A stretch of 64,000 bases of DNA from assembly GCA_002104905.1 (NCBI GenBank), contig MCFE01000239.1, positions 1 through 64,000 of the forward strand. Reading direction: 5' to 3'. Below the pieces are notes generated by a model that searched no databases, was not told the DNA's origin, and saw only the letters and a list, made by a program, of their open reading frames with translations. The DNA is from Basidiobolus meristosporus CBS 931.73 (taxonomy: Eukaryota > Basidiobolomycota > Basidiobolomycetes > Basidiobolales > Basidiobolaceae). The position numbers were made by a program, and so were the translations under genes. Positions 21,813 through 32,462 of the stretch are shown here, piece by piece (position 1 is the first letter of the stretch; each line of letters begins with the position of its first letter).

Positions 21813-22298
21813 GTGTATGGATGTGAACCAAGGATTCCAGGAGATCTCACCCAACCAAAGCTTACAGACACCTTAGAAGATGAACTCCGTCAGCCAAGTA
21901 AACACCAGCAAATGGAACAAAGATGTCAAGAGGCACAGACCAAAGTATCTCAAAGAGCAGAAAAGATGAAGCAGAGATTTGATAAGACTATAGCACCAGA
22001 AGCATTGACAGTTGGGAACTTTGTATTGCTAAGAAGCACCACTTGGCAGAAGTTTGAGCCACAATGGACAGGACCATTCAAGATCATCAGAGAATGTTCA
22101 TTTGCAACTTACCAGCTAGTGGACAAACAAGGCAATATTTGGGAAGACTTGGTGCATAGGGACAGACTCAGGCTTGCAAGACTTGCTGATAACACTGAAC
22201 CATCAAGATATTGGTATTACTCAAAAGAGATTCAGGAGTGCCCTCTCAACTTTAGTAGGGGAGAATGTTATGATCTGTCACTTGAATGCTTAGGTTAG
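21813..22298 (+). pseudogene. Gypsy-A copy 2 integrase C-terminus
   Basis: This frame begins MYGCEPRIPGDLTQPKLTDT and carries the GPY/F-like C-terminal region: WTGPFKIIRECSFATYQLVD, then IWEDLVHRDRLRLAR. It is out of frame with 21630; the glutamate end of the integrase core lies in the broken stretch 21630-21810. The polypurine tract AGTAGGGGAGAA at 22254-22265 precedes the LTR. Confidence 0.82.
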
Positions 22299-22634
22299 AT
22301 CAATTTTTAGTCAAATCAATTAGTTATATGTTTAACTTACCAGTATACCAGTATTATCTCTCAGATCAGTAGCATTAGTCAGCAAATGAATTAGCAGATC
22401 CTTATCAGACAGCAATAGATATATTAAGTAGGATCTTATTGGGTGATGGTGATGCAATCAAATGAGTCATCAGCCATAGCCTACATTAGGAAATACAGTT
22501 AGTCAGCAATTGATCTGGCAAAATGTATATAAGGAGCTGCTGGAACCTCAATAAAGATCAGTTCAGGCTTTAGTGAATACACTACTAGCTAAACTCCCTA
22601 TTCTTCTACAACTCTTATACCAAGATTTGTAACA
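22266..22634 (+). repeat. Gypsy-A copy 2, 3' LTR
   Basis: The 369-bp LTR begins TGTTATGATCTGTCAC and ends GATTTGTAACA. It shares ATCAGTAGCATTAGTCAGC and AATTAGCAGATCC with 13816-14216. A TATA-like AAAATGTATATAAGG near 22520 is the probable promoter. Confidence 0.85.
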
Positions 22635-22639
22635 TTTCC

Positions 22640-24030
22640 ATCAGTGCCAATTGAATATTTGATTTAGTGGGCAAAGGAACCATCCAAGTAAACTTCCAAT
22701 GTTGTGAAGGAAGCCTGACATTTATCTCCAAAGAGGTACTCTATTTACCAGAAGTAGCCAGGAACCTTGTGTTTGAATACAAGATCACAGCAGAAGGATT
22801 TTGCTTCACTGTCAGCAATTTGGGGTGCAGGATCACTAATCAAAATGATGCCCTTATTGCTTTAGGTACTGGAGATCAGAATCTGTACAAATTAATGTAT
22901 ATTCCATCATATCTGGAAGCCACAATTGGTAACCTCAATGAAGAAACATCAAAGCATTGGCACAGGATTAAATTTTGTTGGATGTGCTAAATGATTGAAT
23001 AGAAGCTAATTTCTGGTGTCAAAGTTGATCCCCAAGCTGATTGGAGGCACTGTGAAGCCTGCATTTCTGGGAAAATGCCTAATAACTGCACAAGAGCTCT
23101 GGGATAATCTTAGCTAAGAAAAATCAGATCTAGCATATTCAGATATGTTTGGACCTATGCAAGCATATACTTGGGTGGCAAAAGTATTTGATCACTTCAT
23201 TGTTTATTATACCAGATATATGTGGATATACTTCAGAGAAAGACAAGAATAGGCTCTTTCTAAGCTCAGGCATTTTAAAGCAATGGTGGACACAGAAACT
23301 GGTGAGAGAATTCAGAAAATATGCTTCAACAATAGTAGAGAGTATTCCTCCAAACTCATCTTTGCCTTCTGTAAAACACATGGGACAAAGCAAGAGACAC
23401 ATGTGTTAAACTCCCCATAACAAAAGGGAGTAGTAAAATGTGTAAACATTTTAATAACGGGTAAGACAAGACCTATCATGCATGATCAAAATTATCCCAT
23501 AATTTCTGGGTAAAATTAATTATCACTGCTGTATACCTTACAGGTTGCAGTAATAACAGATTACTTGGTGACTTTGCTTCACTCAAGGAATGTCAAGGAG
23601 TTATACCAAGTGCATAATGCCTAGTAGAGCTTAAGTGTTCACCATATGCCAAGGAACTGCCCAAAAACCAGACACAACTTGAGCTAAAAAAGTGTAAAAT
23701 GCCTCTGTTTAGGCTACTGCAATGAGAGTTAAGCATACAGACTCTATAATACCATATCAAAGAAGCTGATCAAGCTCAGGGATGTGCTGTTGAACAAATC
23801 GAAATTTTTGAAAATATCATATCAGATGATGACAAGAATCTGATATCAAGTTTGTCAGTAATTATGACCAAGTCATAGGAACAAATGAGGTTTTTTCACT
23901 CCAAAAGATCCTTAAAGCATGGGTTGGCCTGAATAGGTGCCCAGGGAAGTCCCAGATGTGATCATCCCAGTATTACAAACCAGGAAATCCAACTGGTCAA
24001 CAAATAGCCCAAATTACTATATCAAGTGTG
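22640..24030 (+). pseudogene. Copia-B internal fragment (PR-IN)
   Basis: Plus-strand pieces match Copia-B. GKGTIQVNFQ through SYLEATIGNLNEET (22667-22970) is the protease/integrase link. AYTWVAKVFDHFIVYYTRYM (about 23158-23220) is integrase. Text near 23930-24010 matches the IPEVIIPV ... NSPNYYI linker. There is no LTR, and frames are broken everywhere. It is more divergent than the two complete Copia-B copies. Confidence 0.72.
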
Positions 24031-24722
24031 TGCATTTTGTCCTGTAAAGATATAACTTGTCCCACTAATGGCAATGATTATTTAAGTCAATACACCAAAT
24101 ATAGCTGTTCCAACAAAGATAAGCTTGTCTACAAGTGTTAAGTCTGCAACTACATCCGTACTCCACATACCAGCATTCCCGTGTATGCCCACCTCATTCA
24201 ACATCAGCAGCCCTTTGACCCAAATGGTATAATTTACCACTGCCATAAAAACTCCAAATCTAGTCTTGTTGCACTCTGCAAAATTGTTGTGTTAAATCTC
24301 ACCAAGATAAGCTGCAAATTAACAGCAATGCCAGCACCACCAAAGGTATTATCACAGAACTTAGACAGGAATCAATCTGACTTAGCCCCTGTCCTTGCTC
24401 TCCCCTCTTTTTAAAAAACACACCCACTGCAACCCAACTCCCCATCCTGGCACTCCTTTTATTTTACCTACATTTAACACTCAACTTGAGTTATTATATT
24501 TCCTTACCACCATTTCAAAAAAAATACAAACAATTTTGTATGTGCCAAAGCTCTTTGTTTTGCAATTGATACCAATCAATGTTTTACAATTTGCCATTCA
24601 CTCATCCACTTACCACAGCAATCATATCAAAACTATGCAAAGACTACTTTTCTTAGCTTATCTGTTATTTACAACATGCTATAAACATTGCCAAGCTATC
24701 CCTTATTTACAACCTGTAAGTA
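24031..24722. other. No recognisable feature
   Basis: I find no gene or repeat I can name here. The stretch is AT-rich, with C-rich runs near 24395-24480 and short open frames that show no domain. The last part (24680-24722) is the left flank of the foldback element; its continuation is at 25455. Confidence 0.4.
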
Positions 24723-25454
24723 GACTTGTTCCATTGGATAGTGCCACATTGAGCCATGAGTGCCAAATGATGCCATAGTGTGCCAGAGAGGCCAAATGAG
24801 CCTCTACCTGGCCACAGAGTGTGAAACATAGCTTGGCATCTTCATGCAAAGCAGCCCCTGTGTTTCACCCATTGTGTTGGAGAAAATCCGTTTTTTGACC
24901 TTTTTTTTTGGATCAATGTTGTGCAGGATGTGTTAGAGCACAAGCAGATTGAAGATATGCATCTGGTACTCAATACCCATGGCACTCTGAATCTTGCTCC
25001 TGTAGCTTGTATCATGTTGCAGAAATGAATGGCACTATCTTGGTCCACTGGTTCTATCTGGCACTATAAGTGCTTTTTATAGAACTTACTTTAGGGCTAA
25101 AATTTAAATATAGTGCCAGATAGTACCAGTGGACCAAGATAGTGCCATTCATTTTTGTGACATGATACAAGCTACAGGAGCTTGATTCAGAGTGCCATGG
25201 GTATTGGGTACCAGATGCATATCTTCAGTTCTCATGTGCTCTTGCGCATCCTGAGCTACATTGATCCACAAAAAAAGGTCAAAAAATGAATTTTCTTCTG
25301 CGCAATGGGTGAAACACAGGGGCTGCTTTGCATGAAGATGCGGAGCTATGTTTTGCACTCTGTGGCCAAGTATAGGCTCACTTGACCTCTCTGGCACACT
25401 ATGGCATCATTTGGTACTCATGGCTCAATGTGGCACTATTCAACGGAACAAGTC
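24723..25454. mobile_element. Foldback MITE with 346-bp inverted arms
   Basis: Arms 24723-25068 and 25109-25454 are near-perfect inverted repeats of equal length (346 bp) around a 40-bp spacer, so a single strand could fold into one long hairpin. The ends are GACTTGTTCC/GGAACAAGTC and the element is flanked by TA on both sides (24721-24722, 25455-25456). The ends match Harb (3202) and the short MITE at 28241. It has no coding capacity and was probably mobilised by a Harb-type transposase. GTGCCA/TGGCAC motifs recur every 10-30 bp near the ends and could be transposase-binding sites (inference). Confidence 0.88.
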
Positions 25455-25456
25455 TA

Positions 25457-25727
25457 ATAGCTTATGCAAATTTTGCCAAGTTACAGCCCATTATAGACTT
25501 ATACAAAATCCCCCCTATTTACCACACATTGTGAACCTATGCATGTAGTCCTACTTCCAACACCCCTTTTTCAAATACCTGCACTTACAACTCAATTAAA
25601 TATCCCCCTTCTTCTTACTGGCAGCCTCTTGAGCCTCTTTGTTTGGTGCCGCTAGTTTTATCCTCCCTATCTCCCATTCTTTGTCCATTGCTCTCCTATG
25701 CCTAGGCATTTCTGTATACTCATATAC
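25457..25727. other. No recognisable feature
   Basis: This is the unassigned right flank of the foldback element and left flank of the truncated Harb copy. It is AT-rich with CCCC-containing runs. I see no coding frame or named repeat. Confidence 0.4.
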
Positions 25728-25729
25728 TA

Positions 25730-26240
25730 GACTTGTTCCATTGTACCATTCCAGGGCACGCGGCGCAATCCATGGTCATTAAGAACAATTGGGTGTAATA
25801 TTGTAGTTACCAGTAGGCAGGATCACTCTTGGACAATTTTGCACCATGTGGGACAATCTTGCACACTATGGCACAATCTGACTCAATGAGGTTGGCACAA
25901 ATGATTGCACCCACTTGTAATGTTTGCATCATGTGCGTGATTGGATACCGCTATTATGGTAGGTAAAATCTGGTATTTGGATATGTTTCTTTAATATAAA
26001 TGGAAATAAATGAGTATCACACTATAAACTACACTGATACTTACCATATTGGTTACCATCACTCCAATTGGATGGTATCTCAGTGGTTAATGGACCAAAA
26101 CTATCCTGAAGCTTTTAGCCCCCAATTGGCTCTTTGACCAGTACACAAGCTACCTGACCTGCCATCAAATATCCCATTTTGCCCATTAAGCAAGTAAATC
26201 CTTGATTCTAGTGATTGGTCAAGGTGTCAAAGCTAGCACG
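25730..26240 (-). mobile_element. Harb right-end fragment, inverted
   Basis: This is the reverse complement of Harb 5570-6077. Shared landmarks include the CCAGGGCACGCGGC end region, GGACAATCTTGCACACTATGG and AAGCAAGTAAATCC. It begins with GACTTGTTCCATTG after TA (25728-25729) and gives a better view of the true terminal repeat than 6077. It stops near 26240 without a second end, so it is a truncated or deletion copy lacking both genes. Confidence 0.8.
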
Positions 26241-26536
26241 CTGTTGTGCATCAACATTTAAAACTTAGCCAATTTTACTCTATTTGAAAATCTAGTACCC
26301 TAACTGATTTTCCCTAACCCAAAAATAACAAATCCCAGTTACAGTTTATTTTATCCCACCTCAGAATCTATTTTTAGCTATCACACCTGATCTATTTTCA
26401 AATGGTCATTACGTTATCAACCTATCTGCCAAGCCTTCCCAGGTGATTAGTCATCTGAGATCTATCCAACCATGGTGCAGTTGCCAAGACATCAGTTGAT
26501 TGATGATGTAATTTTCATTTATCTTATGCACCTATG
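26241..26536. other. No recognisable feature
   Basis: AT-rich sequence between the Harb fragment and the Copia-B fragment. No open frame of note, no repeat that I can place. Confidence 0.4.
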
Positions 26537-26963
26537 AACATCAGCAGAGGGAAAAATTCCAGTAATAGCAGTAGTAGACATTGCAGCAAGTGACCACTTG
26601 GGGCTCATAACCAGTTGTAAGAGTCTTGGAGATATTGGAAGTGATTTGGGAGGACAAGTAGATTATGTGGTTTTCACTTAATGATTTACTGAATGTAAAA
26701 GTAGTATTTATATTTTTACATGGTCTTGGCATTACAAACACGTAGAATAGGTCAAGGAGGGTCCCAAGAACATGTGTGCAAAGTTTGGGGCTGTTTGGAC
26801 AACTTTGAGAATTTTCATGTTCTGGGTACCTGGTATTTTGGTGAAAAACATTCTAAGTAAATCCCAACAAGGAATTTGGTCAGTATTCTCTAGGATTTGA
26901 AGGTGATGATCTAAGTGACTAAGTTAGGTGAATATATAGGTGGATATACAAATTTTTACAACA
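26537..26963 (-). mobile_element. Copia-B 5' end (LTR, primer site, gag start), truncated
   Basis: On the minus strand this is a Copia-B 5' LTR (26613-26963, 351 bp), then GGTTATGAGCCCC at 26600-26612, then the gag start ATG TCT ACT ACT ending at CCCTCTGCTGA near 26537. The LTR has the variant TATATCCACCTATATATTCACC found otherwise only at 38332. Its outer edge GATTC and the Tnp2 sequence beyond match those at 38331 exactly. It is therefore part of a duplicated block and not an independent insertion. Confidence 0.83.
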
Positions 26964-27410
26964 GAATCACCCCTCTTTATTTGCTTACCCCCTACTACCT
27001 TTTGTATTCCACATATAGCTTGAATCAAAAAAAACTATGGCCTCCTGCTTACTAGCATCTACAGATGTGCACACCTGCCGCAAATGACATACTTCTATCA
27101 CCTCAACTTTACAGCTTTTTAGTGTGATACTTGCAAAGTTGCCATATACCTTGTACTGCCAGTAAAATATACACCTTGCAAATATATGCTTGGTTGCCTC
27201 TACCTTTGCCATGAATACCTCTGGAATATCTGCAAACAACATTTTGGTATTTAGCAACAATATTCCTTCTCTCTGCTGGATTCTAGCCCCCCTTACTGGT
27301 GTGCTGTGGCTCTTGTTTGTGTGGATTTCATATTGGATGGGGTAGAAGTTGGCCTGTGACCAACAGAAGTCCAGCATACCTTGGTAATGCTCTACTAATG
27401 AGAATTGATT
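26964..27410 (-). pseudogene. Tnp2 copy C, 3' fragment
   Basis: The 130-codon minus frame 26985-27377 starts MLDFCWSQANFYPIQYEIHT and includes ILLLNTKMLFADIPEVFMAK and KHIFARCIFYWQYKVYGNF. It is the best preserved example of the Tnp2 3' piece at 10404 and 37990. Sequence to 27410 aligns with 2700-2815 and 36770-36890. It shows the empty site for the Copia-A insertion. No transposase core is attached. Confidence 0.6.
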
Positions 27411-27872
27411 GCATACTAGTTAGGGCTGCAAATTAGTCCTATAGTGACCAAGACTAGTCTTGACTTGTTGAGTAAATATTTAGCTGCTGAATGATACCAA
27501 ACAGTCCAGGATTTCAATACATCCCCTCAACTAAATAATTTTGTAATCCTGATTCCTCTCTAAGATTTTCAAATTGTGGCCTAGCTAGTAGCTTTGTCAA
27601 TATATCTGTCACCTTTTGTCAGTTGGACAGTAAACTAACTTTGCTGAGCTATTTTCTACAGCTTCCCTCACATAGTGGTGCTGTATATCTATCAGCTTAG
27701 CTCTGGCATGAATAGTATGATTTCTAGCTATTGAAATACAACTTTGATTATCATTGTAAGCACATTTTTGCTCATCTGAGCTAAACCTAGGTCTTTGAGT
27801 AATTTTTGTATTGATATAGCCTCTTTAGTTGCTTGACAAGCAACCATATATCAGCTTTAGTTGTCAATATGG
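27411..27872 (-). pseudogene. Copia-A remnant: LTR piece plus RNase H end
   Basis: Bases 27412-27519 match the 3' end of the Copia-A LTR and finish CAATA, as at 3183. The following minus-strand sequence encodes RNase H pieces such as NDNQSCISIARN, IDIQHHYVREAVEN and LVYCPTDK, with stops. Because LTR and pol are contiguous here (CAACTAAATAATTTTG), it shows what Copia-A looked like at 3184-6090 before Harb inserted. LTR-C cuts it at 27873. Confidence 0.78.
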
Positions 27873-28610
27873 CTGTTATGAATAGACACAAGGCAGGAGA
27901 GTAGAGCTAGGCAAGGCAGGACCAGGAAAGGACTTAGGTGTGGATCAACAAGCCACAGCATGTTTTCAAGGCAAGGCTGGTTATTCAAGACCTGTGTTTA
28001 TCAGACTGAGGAATACATAAGGGGGGATAAGACTATATATACTTGTTGGCAATATGGATGCAAAGAGATATTGGCTAATACTGATGGGGTTCCAATGTAG
28101 GGCACAGTAAGTGTGCCAAGATAGAATATACTAGAGAACAGACTGGAATATAACATGGAGATATGTCAGGTGTCAGCTGATCATTTGACTAGGTCATGTG
28201 ACATGTAGTTACCATATATGGCATGGGACTGCATATAATAGACTTGTTCCATTGTGCCATTGATCATAGTGCCAGAAAGTGCTGTATATTTTGTTATTAA
28301 TTTGATATTTGAGGGTCATATGCATGTCAATTTGGATCCCACATTGGCACTGTTTGGCACCATCTGGCACTCTGTGGCATGATCAGGCACCATCTGGCAT
28401 GCTATGGCACTATTGGGCACTATGATCAGCTGGAATGATGGAACAAGTCCATTTCAATGGGAAGCTTCCATAGAATGTTTCATTGTGTAATGTTGACTTG
28501 GAGCTTTCAAGAAGTTGCTAGAATGTAGTAGACCTTTCTAGAAGAAACTGGGATTTCTTCACTGACTTGATTGGGCTACATACTTGGAGACCAGAGATGT
28601 CATGGGATCA
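27873..28610 (-). repeat. LTR-C copy, split by a MITE
   Basis: LTR-C occupies 27873-28238 and 28452-about 28610, interrupted by the MITE at 28241-28449. The left edge begins TGTTATGAATAGAC. The right edge is uncertain, about 28610 (GGGATCA). It matches 169-652 reverse-complemented and 33391-33683. It lies beside the 3' end of Gypsy-B pol and could be that element's 3' LTR, with 33391-33683 as the other, but the Gypsy-B leader resembles LTR-D, so the pairing is unresolved. Confidence 0.6.
28241..28449. mobile_element. Short Harb-family MITE, 209 bp
   Basis: It begins GACTTGTTCCATTGTGCC and ends with the inverted GGAACAAGTC copy. TA precedes it and CA follows. The related LTR-C at 169-652 lacks it: around 265-285 the sequence runs straight through, giving the empty site. 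The interior is rich in GGCAC/GTGCC motifs like those near the ends of the foldback element. No coding capacity. Confidence 0.85.
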
Positions 28611-28764
28611 TGATTCTACTCTCCTCTTTTGAGGGGCTCTCCTCAAGCTTTTGGCTTTGGCTTGTTGGGGTATGTCTGGTGAAATAGCACAACTAGTTCT
28701 TGGCAGTTTGTTAGGTTTGCTGCTGGTTCCCAAGCTTGATCATTTGCACTGTAACCCACACAAT

Positions 28765-29035
28765 CTACAGATAGTGAAGTTGGGATAAGATGTACTTTGA
28801 ATCCAACACTTGCTGAGCCTCAAACTCTTGGTGTTTGTCCACTTGGATGGCTGGAGGATTTGCTGGGTGCCAGTTTGGTAGAGTACTTTCATAGAATGGT
28901 TCTAGGAGGAATACATGGAATGTGTCATGAACTTTCATACCTGGTGGGAACTGTAGTTGGTGCACAGTTGTACTAAGTTTGTTCTTGATCTTGAATGGAC
29001 CTAGTTTCTCATTGTCTAGCTTGTCACAAGGGCGG
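28765..29035 (-). pseudogene. Gypsy-B integrase C-terminus
   Basis: The minus frame reads HRPCDKLDNEKLGPFKIKNK, then FPPGMKVHDTFHVFLLEPFY and VDKHQEFEAQQVLDSKY. This is the GPF-containing C-terminal domain plus a chromodomain-like beginning, which in chromoviruses guides integration to marked chromatin. It starts abruptly at the LTR-D junction at 29036. Confidence 0.8.
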
Positions 29036-30012
29036 TGTAGTGGGGTGACAGTACACCCACTGACAGATGTGCTCATTCCCTCATTTTCTACTTCCCTATA
29101 TCTCTACTACATTTATTTTAGTTTTATCCCATTTGTTTTACCCAATCAGTACTATCCCATAAGCCAGTTGACTATCACACCTGCTTACCTTATTGCATAA
29201 GTTACCCCTCACTTTATGTAGATTACTAGCTATAAGTGCTTCTATATTAGGCAAGTACCTGTGCCAGTACCTGTGACACATGATCAACCTGTGTCACCAT
29301 CCCTACCATTTCCATACCATACAGTATCCCTATGTTACACAGGCTTCAGAATACTGATTCCTGATTGGTTGGATGTGCTGTGCCTCTTAGAACCTTCCAG
29401 CACCTACTTAGAGCATTCTTAGGTCATTCTGATGTCATTAAGATTTCTATTGATATCCAGAAACTTATGGAACACCATGATTAGTAATCACTTAGCCAGT
29501 AAGAAAAGTATATAAGGGAGGCTATCCCTCAACAATAAATCATCATCCCTTTTATCAATATACCAACTTGTTGATTAGTGTGATCACTGCAACCTGCTGC
29601 TACCTGAACTTCCAACCCCAGACCACAGGACACTCCCAGGAAACCGCGCTGACAGCCAACTGACCTTGGAGGCACTACTTGTGAGGAATACTCAGAGTAG
29701 GTATCTTTTATTATATTTGATTCTTTCCCATGTTTGTTCTTGTACAAGCAAAGATACTTCTCTGTCTTTGTAATTATTGACCACAGCTGCATTCTTATCA
29801 AGTCCCTGTTGGTGGAGTTTACAGTTGTTTTGACTTTGGAAGCCTTAGTACATTGTCATCTCAAAGGACGCTGAACCCAGCACATACTTTTGTTAAGATG
29901 CCAACTAAGTTGAGGATTGTAGCTCAATAGTTTTCCCTTGACTAGCTTGTGGCTTTATTCCCCTTCACATTAGATTAGAGACAGAGCCCAAGTATTCCCA
30001 GCAAGCTTTTGC
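29036..30012 (+). repeat. LTR-D copy inside Gypsy-B, 3'-truncated
   Basis: It begins TGTAGTGGGGTGACAG and runs to about AGCACCCA. It is the reverse complement of most of 36920-37989. A TATA box (GTATATAAGGGAGG, about 29505-29518) gives it rightward promoter polarity. The last ~75 bp of the full-length copy are missing. The gypsy reading frame breaks at [13 protein letters not shown] on one side and restarts in the C-terminal domain on the other, so integrase core sequence was lost with the insertion. Confidence 0.7.
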
Positions 30013-30607
30013 CTGAGGTTATAGCACCCACTACTAGCATTGAACTAAATTGGTTGGATTCTGGAAGGGTGGTGATGAAGTCCGTAGAAATTGACTTCCA
30101 TTGCAGGTCAGGGATTGGCAAGGGTTGGAGAAGTCCATATGGCTAGTGTCTAGCAGATTTTACACAGTTATATGTATCACAGGATTGGAGGTACTCCTTG
30201 ACAAGAGAAATTATCTTGGGCCACCAGAAATCTTGCTTGATTGCATTCATGGTTTTGGCTGTACCAAAATGCCCTGCAGCCATTGAATCATGGCAAGAAT
30301 GGATGATATCCAATTGGGTATCAAGGTCTGGAACAAACAGTTGGTGTTTGTGGTAAATGATGTCATTGACTAGATGTAGGTACTGGAGGATTGAGAGCTT
30401 GGGCGGTGGGTCAGTGGAGGATTTGAGATATTTCTTGATTGTTGTGGCTATGGAACTGGTGGCTTGGCTGGCCTTGACTTTCTCAAGGAGTGAGGGAGCA
30501 GTAATACTGGAGGACTGGATTGCAAGGAGCTCAAAGTGTCTTTTGCTGAGTACCAGGTTTTTCATTTGCCAACAGGCATCATCCCCTTCTTCAAGGGAAT
30601 ACTCCAC
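30013..30607 (-). pseudogene. Gypsy-B integrase H2C2 finger and start of core
   Basis: Minus-strand frame with HSCHDSMAAGHFGTAKTMNA, then DFWWPKIISLVKEYLQSCDT and YNCVKSARH, a zinc-binding HHCC-type finger whose second Cys is Asn-flanked and degraded. A stop follows KSARH. Beyond it the frame reads [15 protein letters not shown] and [14 protein letters not shown], the first catalytic Asp of the core, before the LTR-D junction. Confidence 0.82.
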
Positions 30608-30745
30608 CTTTCTGGAGAGGGCATCAGGTTTTCCCTGTTGTACACCTGGTCTGTAGGTGATGACAAAGTCTAAGCTGGACAGGAAGAGGGACCATCTAGC
30701 TTGTCTCTGGTTTAGTACTTTTGAGGTGGTAAAGTACTCAAGGTT

Positions 30746-32462
30746 CTAGTGATCACAGAAGATCTTTATCTTTTGGGCTGCACCATCAAGGTAGTGTCTC
30801 CATTGCTCAAAAGCAAGAATGATTGCAAGTAGTCCCTTATCATAGATATCATAGTTTACTTCAGCTGGAGTAAATTTCCAGGAGTAGAGTGCAATAGGGT
30901 GTAGTACATTCTTGTCATTGTACTGGGAAAGGATTGCACCAAGTGCCAAGTCAGAGGCATCAGTTTCTATGATGAAAGGTTTTCTCAAGGTCAGGGTGAG
31001 CAAGCAGGGGAGCATACAGGAAGGATTTCTGGATGGAATTAAAGGACTTGGACTGTTCCTCATTCCAGGCAAAGGGCAGATTCTTCTGGGTGAGCTTTGT
31101 CAAGGAAGAGACCATCTTGGATAAGTTAGCAACAAATCTACAATAGCAGTTGGCAAATCCACAGAAGGACTGCACTTCTTTTACAGAACAGGGAGTTTTC
31201 CACAGCTGGATGGCTTCTACTTTCTTGGGGTCCATTCTTGTTCCATTTGCACTGATAAGATAACCTAAGAACTCAACTTCATTCTGGTCAAACTCACATT
31301 TCTCCAGTTTGGCATAGAGGCAAGCAGTGTCAAGTTTGGTCAAGACTTTCTTGGCATGGGAATTATGTTCTTCTTGTGTCTTGGAGTAGATCAATATGTC
31401 ATCAAGGTAGATAACCACAAATTGGTCAAGGTATTCACGGAATATGTCATTCATCAGGTGTTGAAAGACAGCTGGGGCATTGGTGAGACCAAATGGCATA
31501 ACTTTATACTCAAAATGACCGTATCTCGTTCTGAACGCAGTTTTCCATTCATCACCAGGCTTGATCCTGACAAGGTTATATGCTTCTCTGAGGTCAATCT
31601 TGGTAAATACTTTAGCAGCAGAGAGTTAATCCAACAGGGTGTTGATCAGGGGCAAAGAGTACCAGTTCTTGATTATGATCTTATTCAGTTCACGGTAGTC
31701 TACACACATTCTTAGGGTACCATCCTTTTTTTACAAAGAGGATTGGGGCACCAGCTGGGGACTCAGAGTGCTGAAAAAAGCTTTCTGGAGGTTTTCTTGA
31801 ATATAGCCATGGAGTTGTTTCAACTTGGGTTGCAAGAGGTTATAAATAGGACCAAAAAGTGGGGTTTTTCCTTCTTCAAGGTCAATGGGACAATCATAGG
31901 GTCTATGGGCTGGGAGTAGTTTGGCTTTCTTCTTGTCAAAGACATGGGCAAACTCTTGATACTTGGTAGGTATTCCATTGGAGGGGGTTACTTTGGTGAT
32001 AATGGGCTCCTGGGTCTGGGGTAGCTTAGGAAAAGATACTTCTTTACCTGAAAAGTCAGGTGGTTTTATGCAGCTGACATGGTGAATTCTGGGTAATGTC
32101 AGGATTTTGGTTTTCCAGTTGATAGCTGGGTTATGGTGACTAAGCCATGAGCTTCTAAGAACTATGGAGTAGAGGGGAGAGTTGATGATGTTGAAGGCTA
32201 GTGTCTTGTTGTTACCAGTACTGGAAAGCTGGAGTAGACATGTCTCATGGGTAACAGCACCAGAAGAGAGGGCCCTTCCATCAATAACTTCTCCTTGGAC
32301 AGGACAGGATTTCAGGAAAGTGGGTATTTTGTGCTTCTGGACAAATGACTGGTCAATGAAACAGGAGGAAGCACCAGAATATATGAGGGCAAGGACACAG
32401 ACAGGGCTAGATTCAGGGAGGTGGATGTTGACAGTGAAATTGACTAAGTAGGGCAGCATCAC
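30746..32462 (-). pseudogene. Gypsy-B protease, RT and RNase H
   Basis: Protease (32300-32400) reads LIYSGASSCFIDQSF, with the catalytic Asp of DSGAS changed to Tyr. RT lies at 31100-31760. One stretch, 30960-31499, is open and has [20 protein letters not shown] and the intact catalytic box [10 protein letters not shown]. RNase H at 30746-31072 has [15 protein letters not shown], then EVNYDIYDKGLLAI where E is expected at the second site. Frames break near 31730, 31500, 30970 and 30745. The polymerase box is intact but the protein is not. Confidence 0.85.

Larger units (their letters stand above)
18219..22634 (+). mobile_element. Gypsy-A copy 2, 5'-truncated, degenerate
   Basis: A second Gypsy-A copy runs from gag (18219) to a 3' LTR (22266-22634). 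No 5' LTR is visible before gag; the upstream sequence is a Tnp2 fragment, so the 5' end was lost. It is the better preserved copy, with gag, protease region, RT, RNase H and integrase all present in order. Confidence 0.85.

Noticed and set aside
24395-24778. 127-aa plus frame before and into the foldback element.
   Set aside because: It crosses the left boundary of the foldback element and shows no domain or codon signal.
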